NCBI RefSeq assembly: GCF_905397275.1
Contig: NZ_CAJPUY010000003.1
Span: forward strand, 248,001-312,000
Reading direction: 5' to 3'
Length of the DNA: 64,000 bases
Source of the DNA: Cupriavidus yeoncheonensis
GTDB taxonomy: Bacteria > Pseudomonadota > Gammaproteobacteria > Burkholderiales > Burkholderiaceae
Below are positions 1 through 13,658 of this stretch, piece after piece. Numbering within the stretch: the first letter of the stretch is position 1; each line of letters opens with the position of its first letter. Made by a program: the position numbers and the translations under genes. Under the pieces are notes generated by a model, which saw nothing but the letters and a program-made list of their open reading frames with translations, ran no database searches and was not told the origin of the DNA.

Positions 1-113
1 CTTCGTGCAATCCTAAAGATTGAACTGACCCTGCCGTTTGTTGTCCCCGATGGGGGATCGTGTCATTGGCGCATAATCCCGCATTCGCCTATCCATTCCA
101 GAAGGAGCAGTAC

Positions 114-2072
114 GTGTCTGTGCAGGAAATCAGCTACGACCGCGCAATTGACCTGGCCGGTGTCGGCCGGTTCGATGAAGCGCTGGAAATCGCCGGCCAG
201 TTGTCGGAGGCCCGGCCCGAAGTGGTCGATTTCATTACGCTGCGTGCACGGCTGCACTTCGACAAAGGTGACGCGCAGGCGGCCTTCGCCGTGCTCGACG
301 ATGCGCTGGCGCGGCTGGAATCGCTGGGGCTGGCGGCGCCGCACCGCTGGGCCTCGCGCGGGGTGATCGCGCATCGCTATGGCGCCATGCTGATGGGCCT
401 TGGCCGCGACCGCGAGGCGTTGCCGTGGCTGCATGAGGCCGCGCGGCGCAACGGGCTGCTGTCAGGCGAATGGGCTGCCCATTTCCATGCGGGGCTGGCG
501 TGCTACCGGCTTGGCGACCTGGCCGGTGCTGGCCGTTTCTGGCACGACCTGCTGTACCGGGCCCCCGACCTTGGCGCCGAAGACATCCTGCCGCTCGTGC
601 ACGACGCGATCGCGCGGGCCGAGGCCGCCGGGCAGCCGGACGAGCCCATGATGCGCGTCTGCCTGGGCCGCATTGCGCTCGATAACCCCGACCTGCTGGA
701 ACTCGAACCGGAGGCCGCCGACGCGCTCGCCGGCGAGCAGGCAGGCCTGGTGCTGGCCGGGTTTCCCGATCATCCGCAGGCCCGTCGCCTGCGCGCGCCG
801 CTGCGCTTCGGCACGGGCGATACGGAGGGCGCCCAGGATGACCTGGCGGTGTACCTGCGCCAATGCCCGGACCCGCAGACCCAGGTACGCGCCATGGCGT
901 GGCGCCACCAGGCCGCCCAGGCCGGCAAGCAGGGGGCCGATGCCCAGCCCTGGCTCAAATTCAGCGTGACCGCGCAATCCGACGACGGCGCCGGCTACTA
1001 CCGTGCCGCCACGGCGCTGGGCGAGTTCATCGACCAGGTGCCGCAGGCCGAAGCCGCGCTGCGGCCGCGGCTGGTGGAAACCTGCCAGCTTGGCGTGGCG
1101 CGCTTCGAGGCGTACTTTGCCAGCGGCGAAGGCGACCCGGACGGCCATGGCGGCAATGCCGATCCGCACGTCTATTCGCTGCTGTGCCGCCTGCTCGCGC
1201 GCAGCCTGCCGGCGGATGCCGCCAGCCTGGAAACACGCATCGCCCTGCACCACAAGGGCATGGCGGCGAGCGAGTTCATCGACCACTGGGTCGACCTGCT
1301 CGACTGCCACGCCGGCGCGGGCCAGCACCAGAAGGTGGTGGAGCTGGCGGGCGAGGTGCTGAACCGTTATCCGCTCGAGCGCAACCCCGCCGACGTGACC
1401 TGGGCGTTCAGCCGCCTGATCGCGGCCTGGAAGGCCATCGGCGGCGCCGAGGCCGGCGAGGCGGCCGGCGCGGCCATGTCGCATATGGATGCCCGGCTCG
1501 ACGCGTTGCCGGTGGAGGCGCGCAGCGAAGCCGCGCACCCGATGGCGCATGCGCGGGCCCACTATGCCGCGCTGGTGCAGGCCCGCATGGACGGCATGGA
1601 CCAGCACGACCGCACCGACGCCCTCGCCGAAATCGACGCCCTGCAGCGCCGCGCGCTGCTCGTGGAAGATGCGTGGCTCTTCAATCGCTTTGGCCAGGTC
1701 TGGCGCGACCTGGGTGACCACGAACGCGCGCTGCCGCTGTTCGAACAGGCCATCGAGATGACCGAGGGCGATGCCTGGGACCAGGCCGCGCCGCGGATCC
1801 AGCGCGCGTTGATCCACAACGCCGCCGCGCGCCACGACGCCGCGCTGGAAGACTTCGCCGCCGCATTTGCCGCGCGTGACGACTGGGATGCCGAAACCTG
1901 GCTGCATGCCGTGGAATCGGCCGTCGGCCTCGGGCAGCGCGAGACGGCGCTAGGCTACTTCGACAAGGCGCGTGCCGCAGGGGCTGGCGAAGGCCGCACG
2001 CACGCCCTGAACACGAAGGTCGAGGCTGCGCTGCGGACCACCCGCCCCATGTGGAAGCTGTGGGGCGTCTGA
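114..2072 (+). CDS. TPR-repeat protein, about 652 residues
   Basis: A long, alanine-rich, all-helical protein with recurring tetratricopeptide-like helical pairs, for example around residues 10-75 (a GRFDEALEIA-type helix) and again near 540-600 (GDHERALPLFEQA). TPR arrays are protein-docking scaffolds. No enzymatic domain, signal peptide or membrane segment is visible, so it is probably cytoplasmic and its partner is unknown. An in-frame GTG at 60 is possible, but the GTG at 114 has an AAGGAG site 6 nt upstream (102-107), so I prefer 114. The gene stands alone and ends before a strong terminator. Confidence 0.8.
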   Translation: MSVQEISYDRAIDLAGVGRFDEALEIAGQLSEARPEVVDFITLRARLHFDKGDAQAAFAVLDDALARLESLGLAAPHRWASRGVIAHRYGAMLMGLGRDREALPWLHEAARRNGLLSGEWAAHFHAGLACYRLGDLAGAGRFWHDLLYRAPDLGAEDILPLVHDAIARAEAAGQPDEPMMRVCLGRIALDNPDLLELEPEAADALAGEQAGLVLAGFPDHPQARRLRAPLRFGTGDTEGAQDDLAVYLRQCPDPQTQVRAMAWRHQAAQAGKQGADAQPWLKFSVTAQSDDGAGYYRAATALGEFIDQVPQAEAALRPRLVETCQLGVARFEAYFASGEGDPDGHGGNADPHVYSLLCRLLARSLPADAASLETRIALHHKGMAASEFIDHWVDLLDCHAGAGQHQKVVELAGEVLNRYPLERNPADVTWAFSRLIAAWKAIGGAEAGEAAGAAMSHMDARLDALPVEARSEAAHPMAHARAHYAALVQARMDGMDQHDRTDALAEIDALQRRALLVEDAWLFNRFGQVWRDLGDHERALPLFEQAIEMTEGDAWDQAAPRIQRALIHNAAARHDAALEDFAAAFAARDDWDAETWLHAVESAVGLGQRETALGYFDKARAAGAGEGRTHALNTKVEAALRTTRPMWKLWGV

Positions 2073-2111
2073 GGCGTCAGGCGCTACTGCTCGGGAAAAT
2101 CCCGCATTGAG

Positions 2112-2140
2112 AAACGCCATCATGAACGATGGCGTTTTTT
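2112..2140 (+). terminator. Rho-independent terminator of the TPR gene
   Basis: Perfect 10-bp stem (2112-2121 with 2128-2137), 6-nt loop, and a T run to 2140. It lies 40 nt after the TPR stop codon. Confidence 0.85.
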
Positions 2141-2179
2141 ATTGAATGTTAGAGACAGAAGTTGGTGCATTCCGTGCGG

Positions 2180-2198
2180 TGTCAGACAATGTCTGACA
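2180..2198. promoter_or_regulatory. Palindromic operator candidate before the antiporter
   Basis: Perfect inverted repeat of TGTCAGACA and TGTCTGACA around one central base, ending 4 nt before the first possible antiporter start codon. The size and symmetry suit a dimeric transcription factor such as a GntR-type regulator. The regulator is not identified. Confidence 0.45.
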
Positions 2199-2202
2199 AG
2201 GA

Positions 2203-3453
2203 ATGTCATGTGCTTCCATTACCATGTCACGCATGAATGGACTGAGCCAACTTTTCCCGTCACTTCCGCTCGCGCCCGGCGGCCTGTTCTGGGTCGGCCT
2301 GGCGTTGGTGGGAGCCGGCCTCGCGGGCGAACTGAGCCGCCGCTGGCTGCGCTGTCCGCGCATTGTCGGTTACGCCGCTGCGGGCCTGTGCGCCGGCATG
2401 CTGGGGCGCAGCATCGTCGACGACAATATGATCGCCCAGACCCGTATCCTGATCGATATGGCGCTGGCGCTGGCCCTGTTCGAGCTGGGGCACCGTCTGT
2501 CGCTGACCTGGCTGCGCGCCAACCGCTGGCTGCTGCTGACCAGCGCTTTCGAAAGCCTGCTGACCTGGGGCCTGGTGGCTGCCGTGCTGCAATGGATCGG
2601 CGCCTCGCCGGGCATTGCGATCCTTGCCGGCGGCATCGCCGTCAGCACGTCGCCGACCATCGTGCTGCAGCTCAAGAACGAGCTGCGCGCCGAAGGCCAG
2701 GTGACCGAGCGGCTGATGGCCATGGCCGCGCTCAACAGCATCTATGCCGCCGTGATCGTGCAGGTGGCCACCGGCTGGCTGCATTCCGAGTACGGCAACC
2801 TGGGCGCCGCGCTGCTGCACCCGCTCTACCTGCTGGTCGGCTCCTGCCTGCTGGCCTGGCTGGTGGGCAAGGTAGGTCACGCCATCTACGGCCGGATGTC
2901 GGTGGACGATCACTACAGCTTCCTCGTGCTGGTCGGCCTGGTGCTTTTCACGCTGGCGCTGACCCGGGTACTAAAATTGTCGATGCCGATCACGCTGTTG
3001 CTGGCCGGTGTCGTGTTCAAGCACGAGGACAGCCAGCCGCATGTGTGGCCGACGCACTTCGGCAGCGCCGGCAGCCTGCTGATCATCGTCATGGTGGTTT
3101 CGCTGGGCCTGCCGCTCACGGCGCATGACTGGGTGGTCGGCGGCGTCTATGCTGTAGTGCTGGTGTTGCTGCGCCACGCGGCCAAGCTGGCGGGCGTGGT
3201 GTCGCTGGGATCGTTCTCGGGGCTGAGCCTGCGCCAGTGCGTGGCGCTCGGGCTCGCGCTGGCGCCCATGTCGGGCCTCGCGTACCTGTTGATGAACGAG
3301 GTCGCGCGCCTGTATCCGAATACCGGGGAACCGCTGGCCGCTATCATCCTGTGCGCGCTGGCCATCGAGCAACTGCTGGGCCCGGTGATCGCGGCCTGGG
3401 CACTGCGCTTTGCCGGCGAAGTCCGCGCCGGCGGCAATGGAGGAGGGCGCTGA
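2203..3453 (+). CDS. Cation/proton antiporter, Kef/CPA2-like membrane protein
   Basis: About 416 residues with roughly 11-12 hydrophobic segments across nearly the whole length, matching the sodium/proton exchanger (CPA) fold. Visible features are a conserved GY-A-AG-L-AG segment in the second helix ([15 protein letters not shown]), an FELG segment near residue 95 and a family-like stretch near 145-160 ([12 protein letters not shown]). Kef members exchange K+ for H+, but this protein lacks the C-terminal TrkA-N/RCK domain of full-length KefB/C, so the ion is not certain. The start could also be ATG 2224 or 2233; ATG 2203 has its AAGGA too close. Its stop TGA shares one base with the next ATG, so the two genes are translationally coupled. 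Confidence 0.8.
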   Translation: MSCASITMSRMNGLSQLFPSLPLAPGGLFWVGLALVGAGLAGELSRRWLRCPRIVGYAAAGLCAGMLGRSIVDDNMIAQTRILIDMALALALFELGHRLSLTWLRANRWLLLTSAFESLLTWGLVAAVLQWIGASPGIAILAGGIAVSTSPTIVLQLKNELRAEGQVTERLMAMAALNSIYAAVIVQVATGWLHSEYGNLGAALLHPLYLLVGSCLLAWLVGKVGHAIYGRMSVDDHYSFLVLVGLVLFTLALTRVLKLSMPITLLLAGVVFKHEDSQPHVWPTHFGSAGSLLIIVMVVSLGLPLTAHDWVVGGVYAVVLVLLRHAAKLAGVVSLGSFSGLSLRQCVALGLALAPMSGLAYLLMNEVARLYPNTGEPLAAIILCALAIEQLLGPVIAAWALRFAGEVRAGGNGGGR

Positions 3454-4568
3454 TGTCGCTCGAATCGTTCAAGCATTCCGAGGCGCTGACCTTCGGCGTG
3501 GAGCTGGAGCTGCAGCTCGTCAACCGGCACGACTATGACCTGGCGCCGTTCGCGCCTGACCTGCTGCGTGCATTGAAGGGCGCCCAGCACGCCGGCGACA
3601 TCAAGCCGGAGATCAGCCCGTCGATGATCGAGATCAGCACGGGCATCTGCCATACCTATGACCAGGCGGTGGAAGAGCTCACCACCATGCGCGACCTGAT
3701 GACAGCGGCTTCGCGCTCGCTCAACATCGGCATCAGCGGCGGCGGCACGCATCCGTTCCAGCAGTGGGCCGACCGCATCATCTCCGATTCGCCGCGCTAC
3801 CAGTACATCTCGGAGCTGTATGGCTACCTGGCCAAGCAGTTCACGGTATTCGGCCAGCATGTCCATATCGGCTGCCCGAGCGCGGACGAGTCGCTGTTCC
3901 TGCTGCATGCCATCGGCCGCTACGTGCCGCACTTTGTCGCACTCGCGGCATCGTCGCCCTATGTGCAGGGTGTCGATACCGGTTTCGCCTCGGCACGCAT
4001 CAATTCGGTCGCGGCCTTCCCGATGAGCGGGCGGGCGCCGTTCCTGCTCACCTGGGACGCCTTCACCGCGTATTTCGAGAAGATGCGCAATACGGGCGTG
4101 ATCGAGAGCATGAAGGACTTCTACTGGGATATCCGCCCCAAGCCGGAATTCGGAACGATCGAAGTGCGCGTGATGGATACGCCGCTGACCGTCGGCCGGG
4201 CCTGCGATATCGCCGCGTACATCCAGATGCTGGCGCGCTACCTGTTGCTGTCGCGCCCGTTCATGCCGCAGGAAGACGACTACCTGGTCTACACCTTCAA
4301 CCGCTTCCAGGCCTGCCGCTTCGGGCTGGAGGGCGAATACGTGCATCCCAACGAGCTGACGCGCCGGCCGATCGCCGAGCACATCCTGTCGATCTGCGAC
4401 GCGCTGGTGCCGCATGCCGAGGCGTTGGGATCGCTGCAGGCGCTGGCCAATATCCGCGCGCTGGCCGAGCGCCGCGACGGTGACGCCGAATGGCTGCGCC
4501 AGGTCGACGCCGACGCGCGCAGCCAGCGCGAAACCGTACGGCAGGCCTGCGAGCGCTGGGCGGCCTGA
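3453..4568 (+). CDS. ybdK: YbdK-family carboxylate-amine ligase (glutamate-cysteine ligase type 2)
   Basis: 371 residues, the usual length of YbdK proteins, with the family's opening [10 protein letters not shown] segment (residues 14-23), the [12 protein letters not shown] segment near 52-63, a GGTHPF motif near 98 and a GQHVHIG motif near 133. The family joins glutamate to cysteine using ATP, giving gamma-glutamylcysteine, usually with weak activity. The ATG overlaps the antiporter stop and GGAGG lies just upstream. The coupling to a Kef-like antiporter is notable because Kef systems are gated by glutathione. A true gshA is not visible in the window. Confidence 0.88.
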   Translation: MSLESFKHSEALTFGVELELQLVNRHDYDLAPFAPDLLRALKGAQHAGDIKPEISPSMIEISTGICHTYDQAVEELTTMRDLMTAASRSLNIGISGGGTHPFQQWADRIISDSPRYQYISELYGYLAKQFTVFGQHVHIGCPSADESLFLLHAIGRYVPHFVALAASSPYVQGVDTGFASARINSVAAFPMSGRAPFLLTWDAFTAYFEKMRNTGVIESMKDFYWDIRPKPEFGTIEVRVMDTPLTVGRACDIAAYIQMLARYLLLSRPFMPQEDDYLVYTFNRFQACRFGLEGEYVHPNELTRRPIAEHILSICDALVPHAEALGSLQALANIRALAERRDGDAEWLRQVDADARSQRETVRQACERWAA

Positions 4569-4583
4569 CGCCGCCCGCGGCGC

Positions 4584-5057
4584 TTATTTCACGGTGTAGC
4601 CGCGCCCCTGCATGCACGCCCCCCAGGCCTGGTAGTAGGTGGATATCGCCTGGCCGGTATTGGCTGCGGCCTGTTCATTGGCGGCTGCGGCCTGCCGGCG
4701 CGACTGCCGGTGAGCGACGCCGCCCGCGACCGTGCCAACCGCCGCACCCTTGCCGGCATCGCCTGCGATCGCTCCCACTGCTGCGCCCGCCGCCGCCCCG
4801 CGCACGCGCTGGCCGCCCTGTGCCTGTGCCGGGGGCGGCGCGGCCGCGGCCTGGGCCGGGTCGACGCCTGTCTGCTGCTTGGCCCAGCTATAGCACGCGC
4901 CGTCGTCGCTGGACTGCTGCTGCTGGCTCTGTCCCTTGGCGGGATAGGCAATCGGCTTTTGCTGCGCCTGGGCCGGCGCAACGGCCAGCGCGGCCAGCGC
5001 CGCCAGCACTGCCGCGAGCGTACCCAGTCCACGACGTGCATTCCCGTTAGGCTTCAT
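4584..5057 (-). CDS. Exported glycine-zipper protein
   Basis: 157 residues from the ATG at 5057, which has AGGGGA upstream; an earlier in-frame ATG at 5093 lacks such support. Residues 1-32 form a signal peptide ending in an AQA cleavage site. The middle is rich in Gln, Ala and Pro, followed at about 85-120 by a glycine zipper (GAAAGAAVGAIAGDAGKGAAVG), a pattern found in outer-membrane-associated small proteins. The C-terminus holds a conserved-looking YYQAWGACMQGRGY segment with one Cys, and another Cys lies near residue 55. The function is unknown. It is convergent with ybdK, with only 15 nt between the stops. Confidence 0.75.
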   Translation of the reverse strand: MKPNGNARRGLGTLAAVLAALAALAVAPAQAQQKPIAYPAKGQSQQQQSSDDGACYSWAKQQTGVDPAQAAAAPPPAQAQGGQRVRGAAAGAAVGAIAGDAGKGAAVGTVAGGVAHRQSRRQAAAANEQAAANTGQAISTYYQAWGACMQGRGYTVK

Positions 5058-5208
5058 GGCGAAATCCCCTGTGAGTCGGCCTGCGCGCTGCATGCGTCAC
5101 GCTGCAGCGCATCCGCACGCCGATGGGTGGAGAAACCAGTATTGCAGCGGGTGGCGCGAAGTCAATTCAGAGTTTTTTGGCGGGCGGAACAGACGGGTTC
5201 GCCGCGCG

Positions 5209-5946
5209 TCACGCACCGTGCGGCACGCTTTCGCCGTCGCGCAGCCCGAGCCGCTTGTTGGCCGGTACGGCCACGTCGATCAGCTTGGGCCGGGGCAGGT
5301 TCAGGTTGCGCATCATGTCGATGAACTCTTCGCGCGTGCGGCCGGCCACGCGGCTGTTGTGCGCGCGTTCCTGCGCGATCGTCGACGAGGTGCGGCCCTT
5401 GTAGTCATGCGCCGGGTAGACCAGGGTGTCGCCGGACAGGGCAAACAGCTTGCGCGTCAGGCTGTCGTAGAGCGTGCCGGCATCGCCGGACTGGAAATCG
5501 GTGCGGCCGCAGCCGTCGATCAGCAGCGCGTCGCCGGTGAACACGCGGCGCACCGGGCCGTCCGGCGCGGGCTCTTCCCACAGGTAGCTCATGCTGCCGG
5601 CGGTATGGCCCGGCGTGTGGATGGCGCGCAGCACCTGCGTGCCGAACGTCAGGGTATCGCCATCGATCAGCTGCTTCTGCGCGGACCCGATGTCGCATCC
5701 GGAGGGCGCCGCGGTATGCGCACCGGTCTGCATGGCCACGTGGCCCGCCGAGGTGATGTGGTCGGCATGGGCATGCGTTTCTATCACCCATGCAAGGCGG
5801 GCGCCCGCGTCGCGCAGCACGGCCATGTCGCGTTCGAGCTGGTGGTCGACCGGGTCGATCAGCACAGCCTCGCGCGTGGCGGCATCGATCAGCAGGTAGG
5901 TGAACGTGGACGAGGTCTCGTCGAACAGCTGGTGGAAGGTTTGCAT
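5209..5946 (-). CDS. Persulfide (sulfur) dioxygenase, ETHE1-like metallo-beta-lactamase fold
   Basis: 245 residues from ATG 5946 (GAGG upstream). ETHE1 proteins oxidise glutathione persulfide to sulfite plus glutathione using one Fe(II). Seen here: the THAHADH metal motif at residues 57-63, HTPGH ending at His114, Asp139 in TGDALLIDGCGRTDF, and YPAHDYKGRTSSTI, then NLNLPRPKLIDVAVPAN. The latter blocks separate ETHE1 from glyoxalase II. The length equals the human enzyme without its transit peptide. No rhodanese or sulfide:quinone reductase gene is adjacent, so the source of the persulfide is not shown by context. Confidence 0.92.
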   Translation of the reverse strand: MQTFHQLFDETSSTFTYLLIDAATREAVLIDPVDHQLERDMAVLRDAGARLAWVIETHAHADHITSAGHVAMQTGAHTAAPSGCDIGSAQKQLIDGDTLTFGTQVLRAIHTPGHTAGSMSYLWEEPAPDGPVRRVFTGDALLIDGCGRTDFQSGDAGTLYDSLTRKLFALSGDTLVYPAHDYKGRTSSTIAQERAHNSRVAGRTREEFIDMMRNLNLPRPKLIDVAVPANKRLGLRDGESVPHGA

Positions 5947-6031
5947 GGCCGCCTCGCTTTTTGCTCTGGTTCTGGCAGGCGCCGGCGCTGGCGCCATGGG
6001 GAGACTGGCGCCATGATACGCCGCACCGGGC

Positions 6032-7408
<1,377 letters not shown>

Positions 7409-7461
7409 GGATCACTCCTGAAATCACTGCCTGCCTGCGCATGGCAGGCGGGGTTGCGGAA

Positions 7462-7998
7462 TCAAAGGACGTCGTCCTTGCCGACCTCGCTCCACACCGA
7501 CGCGGCCGGCCTGGGCGGTGCGGCGTCGGCCGGCTGCTGGCGCAGCTTGACCGACACTGTCCCGTCCGTTTCCAGGATGGCGAAATGCACGTCGGCCATG
7601 CTGCTGCTGCCGGCGTGGCGCAGCACCTTGTGGAGGTCTTCCATGCTGACGCGCTGGTTGCGCATCACGTCTTGCAGCAGCTTGCCGTCATGGATCAGGA
7701 ACTGCGGCCGGCCTTCCACGAGGATCTCCAGCCTGCGGCTGCGCCAGGTCAGATAGGCGAGCCCGGCATTGGCGCCCACCAGCGTGACGGCCAGGATCAG
7801 CCCGGCGCTCACCGAGTTGTCCCCGGCGTTCATGGCGTTCTGCACGGCATTGGACAGTACCAGCAGCAACACCAGGTCGAACGGCGTGAGCTGGCCGATC
7901 TGGCGCTTGCCGGACATCCGCAGCAAGGCCAGCACCGAGCCATACACGATCAGCCCGCGCAGCACGAACTCCCACCAGGGGGCACTGAGATTCCACAT
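7462..7998 (-). CDS. DUF421 (YetF-like) membrane protein
   Basis: 178 residues. Three hydrophobic helices occupy residues 10-30, 40-57 and 63-85, followed by a soluble C-terminal DUF421 domain with the RRLEILVEGRPQFLIHDGKLL segment typical of YetF/YdfS proteins. These are inner-membrane proteins of unknown biochemical role. ATG 7998 has GGAGA upstream. It lies between sdaA and gcvP on the same strand. Confidence 0.85.
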   Translation of the reverse strand: MWNLSAPWWEFVLRGLIVYGSVLALLRMSGKRQIGQLTPFDLVLLLVLSNAVQNAMNAGDNSVSAGLILAVTLVGANAGLAYLTWRSRRLEILVEGRPQFLIHDGKLLQDVMRNQRVSMEDLHKVLRHAGSSSMADVHFAILETDGTVSVKLRQQPADAAPPRPAASVWSEVGKDDVL

Positions 7999-8113
7999 GC
8001 AGTCTCCGCTGTGCTGGTGGCGCCACGACGCGCGGCGCCCCTGTATCGAGCATAGCGCGCCTGGCGGCCGGCAGTAACCGGACGCCAGGCTAAGGAGGGC
8101 CTGGGTCGCCGGC

Positions 8114-11044
<2,931 letters not shown>

Positions 11045-11109
11045 GGCAAGAACCTCGTTGGGGGCGCGGTGGCAGGTGGTCAGCCATGCCGCCGCGCATC
11101 AATACAGTG

Positions 11110-11130
11110 GCCGGCCCGCGCAGGGCCGGC
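11110..11130 (-). other. Intergenic hairpin between gcvH and gcvP
   Basis: Perfect 8-bp stem (11110-11117 with 11123-11130) with a 5-nt loop and no T run. It may stabilise the gcvTH mRNA or set relative gcvP expression rather than end transcription. Confidence 0.4.
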
Positions 11131-11140
11131 AGGCGCGGCG

Positions 11141-11521
11141 TCAGGCGCCGACGCTGGCCTTGTAGGCGTCGGCCGACATCAGGCCGTTGACGTCGTCGCT
11201 GTTGGCCGGCTTGAGCTTGAACAGCCACGCGTCGAAGGCGTTGGCGTTCACGCTTTCCGGCGCGGCCGTGGCGGCCTCGTTGACGGCGATGATTTCGCCG
11301 GCGACCGGGGCGTAGATGTCGGAAGCGGCCTTCACCGATTCCACCACGGCGAGTGCGTCGCCGGCGCCGACCGACTTGCCCACTTCGGGCAGTTCCAGGA
11401 AGACGATGTCGCCCAGCGCGTCCTGCGCGTGGTCGGTGATGCCGATGGTCAGGGTGCCGTCGGCTTCGACACGCACCCACTCGTGCGACTCGGTGTATTT
11501 CAGGTCAGCGGGGAAATTCAT
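11141..11521 (-). CDS. gcvH: Glycine cleavage system H-protein
   Basis: 126 residues, the normal length. H-protein carries the aminomethyl group on a lipoylated lysine between GcvP, GcvT and lipoamide dehydrogenase. The lipoylation site is the lysine in the [18 protein letters not shown] block (near residue 65). The N-terminal [11 protein letters not shown] motif is present. ATG 11521 has GGAGA upstream. It is the middle gene of the operon. Confidence 0.98.
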   Translation of the reverse strand: MNFPADLKYTESHEWVRVEADGTLTIGITDHAQDALGDIVFLELPEVGKSVGAGDALAVVESVKAASDIYAPVAGEIIAVNEAATAAPESVNANAFDAWLFKLKPANSDDVNGLMSADAYKASVGA

Positions 11522-11624
11522 CAGGGTTCTCCGGATTCAGATTTGTTCTTGGTTCAGGCGCCTGCCATCGGTCGATGGGCCAGGCGCGACGGGCGACCGT
11601 TGCGTGGGCCGGGGCGTTGCCGCC

Positions 11625-12752
11625 TCAGCTCACGAGTGCCTTGCCATTACGCACAAACGGCAGTTTAACCACAGTCGCCGCGAGTTTGCGGTCGCGGATC
11701 TCTACCTGCACGGTGTCGCCCACCGCCACGCCCGCCGGCAGGCGCGCGAAAGCGATCGACTGCGACAGGGACGGGCTGAAGGTGCCGCTGGTGATTTCGC
11801 CATCACCGGCAGCGGTGATGACCTTCTGGTGCGCACGCAGCACGCCGCCCTTGTCGCGCAGGATCAGGCCCAGGAACTGCTGGCGCTGGCCGGCCGCGGC
11901 GAGTGCCGCCTTGCCGGTGAAATCGCGCTCGCTCTGCAGGTCTACGGTCCAGGCCAGGCCCGCGTCCAGCGGCGAGGTGTGGATGTCCATGTCCTGGCCG
12001 TACAGGTTCATGCCGGCTTCCAGGCGCAGCGTGTCGCGCGCGCCGAGCCCGGCCGGGCGCACGCCCGCCGTGTCGAGCTTTTCCCATACCGCGGCGACGT
12101 TCTCGGCGGGTATTACGAGTTCGAAGCCGTCTTCGCCGGTGTAGCCGGTACGCGCGACCATGATCTCGCCAACGGCCGGGTCCTGGACCAAGACGGCGTT
12201 GAAGGGCTTGAGGGCGTCGGACGGCTGGGTGGACGGGAAGGCGCTCCACACCTTGGCGCGGGCATTCGGGCCCTGCACGGCGACGATGGCCAGCGCCGGC
12301 ACGCCGGCGGGTGCCACGTCGTCGCGGCGCGGGGTAATGGCCACGCCGCTGCCGGTGGCGTCGTTGCGCGCGCGGATCCATTCGATATCGCCGAGCGCGG
12401 TGCTGGCGTTGACCACCAGGCGGAAACGGTCCTCGGCGAAGAAATAGACGATCAGGTCATCGATCACGCCGCCTCGCTCGTCGAGCATGCACGAGTACAG
12501 CGCCTTGCCCGGCGTCTGCAGCTTGTCGACGTTGTTGGCGAGCAGGCCACGCAGGAAGCTTCGGGTATTCGGGCCGGCCAGGTCGACGACGCACATATGC
12601 GACACATCGAACATGCCCGCGTCGGTACGGACGGCGTGGTGTTCCTCGATCTGGGAGCCGTAGTTGACCGGCATGTCCCAGCCGCCGAAGTCGACCATGC
12701 GGGCGCCGAGCGCGCGGTGGATGGCGTTGAGGGGCGTGGCCTGGAGCGTCAT
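11625..12752 (-). CDS. gcvT: Aminomethyltransferase, glycine cleavage T-protein
   Basis: 375 residues from ATG 12752 (GAGGA upstream; a 19-residue longer reading frame adds unconserved sequence encoded in the terminator). T-protein moves the methylene group to tetrahydrofolate and releases ammonia. Seen: [13 protein letters not shown] near residues 19-31, DVSHM near 50 and a C-terminal [19 protein letters not shown] block. It is first in the operon, directly behind the riboswitch and its terminator. Confidence 0.97.
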   Translation of the reverse strand: MTLQATPLNAIHRALGARMVDFGGWDMPVNYGSQIEEHHAVRTDAGMFDVSHMCVVDLAGPNTRSFLRGLLANNVDKLQTPGKALYSCMLDERGGVIDDLIVYFFAEDRFRLVVNASTALGDIEWIRARNDATGSGVAITPRRDDVAPAGVPALAIVAVQGPNARAKVWSAFPSTQPSDALKPFNAVLVQDPAVGEIMVARTGYTGEDGFELVIPAENVAAVWEKLDTAGVRPAGLGARDTLRLEAGMNLYGQDMDIHTSPLDAGLAWTVDLQSERDFTGKAALAAAGQRQQFLGLILRDKGGVLRAHQKVITAAGDGEITSGTFSPSLSQSIAFARLPAGVAVGDTVQVEIRDRKLAATVVKLPFVRNGKALVS

Positions 12753-12787
12753 GGGAATCCTCGGGGGCAATCTCGGTTGCGAAAACG

Positions 12788-12857
12788 AAAAAAGGGTCAT
12801 CCGCCGCAACGCTTGCTTCGCTGGAATAGCGTCGCAATCCGCTGCGGCGGATGACCC
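12788..12857 (-). terminator. Riboswitch-linked terminator upstream of gcvT
   Basis: Perfect 15-bp stem (12794-12808 with 12843-12857) enclosing a smaller hairpin, then six T residues on the minus strand. It lies between the glycine aptamers and the gcvT start. Its 5' arm begins at the last base of the second aptamer's closing helix, as expected for an expression platform where aptamer folding competes with termination. Confidence 0.8.
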
Positions 12858-13085
12858 CTCTGTCCTCGATACCTGAGAGATTACGAGGCGGCTCTGCCTG
12901 GTGGCAGGTCCGGTCCTCGCGCGCCCCTTCGGTGGGCACGCTCACCATTGCTGGCGGGTGCCGCTCTCCAGAGTGCGGCATGCATCGTGTGCATATTGCA
13001 TGCCGATCCAAACGGTCCGTGGTGCCTGAGAGTTTTCGGGTGATACCCCTTCGGCGGCGCAGTGCTGTGCGCGCTCTCCCGGTCG
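12855..13085 (-). promoter_or_regulatory. Tandem glycine riboswitch
   Basis: Read on the minus strand there are two aptamers in series. Aptamer 1 is about 13080-13020, with GGGAGAGCGCGC, the core CGCCGAAGGGG and ACTCTCAGGCACC. Aptamer 2 is about 12975-12857, with CTGGAGAGCGGCACC, the core CACCGAAGGGG and ATCTCTCAGGTA. These conserved blocks, the double arrangement and the position before gcvT fit the glycine riboswitch family, in which glycine binding raises gcv expression. Boundaries are approximate to a few bases. Confidence 0.93.
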
Positions 13086-13153
13086 GATGCGCGCAATGTA
13101 CGGGAGGGTCCTGCCTTTGTCAACGCGGCAGGCCCGCCCGCTGCTACTACGCA

Positions 13154-13390
13154 TTAGTGGTGGTGGTGGTTGTCGTCCGTGACCACGTTGCCGACCACGC
13201 CGCCCAGCGCGGCGCCGCCGAGGGTACCTACCGCACTACCGTTGGTGAGCACTGCACCGCCGACGCCGCCGGCGGCCGCGCCGATTGCGGTATTACGTTG
13301 CTTTGGCGTCATATCGGAACAACCGCCTGCCAGGGCAGCTACCGCCACGCCTACCAGTGTCGCCTTGCCAAGGGCTCGTAGAGTTCTCAT
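13154..13390 (-). CDS. Small glycine-zipper lipoprotein
   Basis: 78 residues from ATG 13390, with GGAG upstream. The signal peptide ends in a lipobox (LAGGC, Cys near residue 24), so the mature protein should be lipid-anchored. A glycine zipper follows (GAAAGGVGGAVLTNGSAVGTLGGAALGG), and the tail ends in four histidines. It resembles OsmB/YMGG-type envelope proteins; the function is unknown. It sits just upstream of the riboswitch on the same strand. Confidence 0.8.
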   Translation of the reverse strand: MRTLRALGKATLVGVAVAALAGGCSDMTPKQRNTAIGAAAGGVGGAVLTNGSAVGTLGGAALGGVVGNVVTDDNHHHH

Positions 13391-13658
13391 GATTGGCTCC
13401 GGAAGTGATTTAAAATGGGCTCGGGGCAGATCGGAATCCATCCCGCCATATTGATTAGAAGCCGGCCCGCGGCATGGGTTTTGGGACTTACCAAGTGTTA
13501 CCTCGGTAATATCCCCTGCAAGAAAATAGCGATTTCCGCTGACAGAAAGGCCACTGGCGGGCGTGTTAACATGGCCGGCTTCGCGCCCGCCGCCGGCATG
13601 TCTTGGCATGTTGCGTACCAGGCGCCTTCACTGCCCCGCCCACCCAGACACCCCACGC

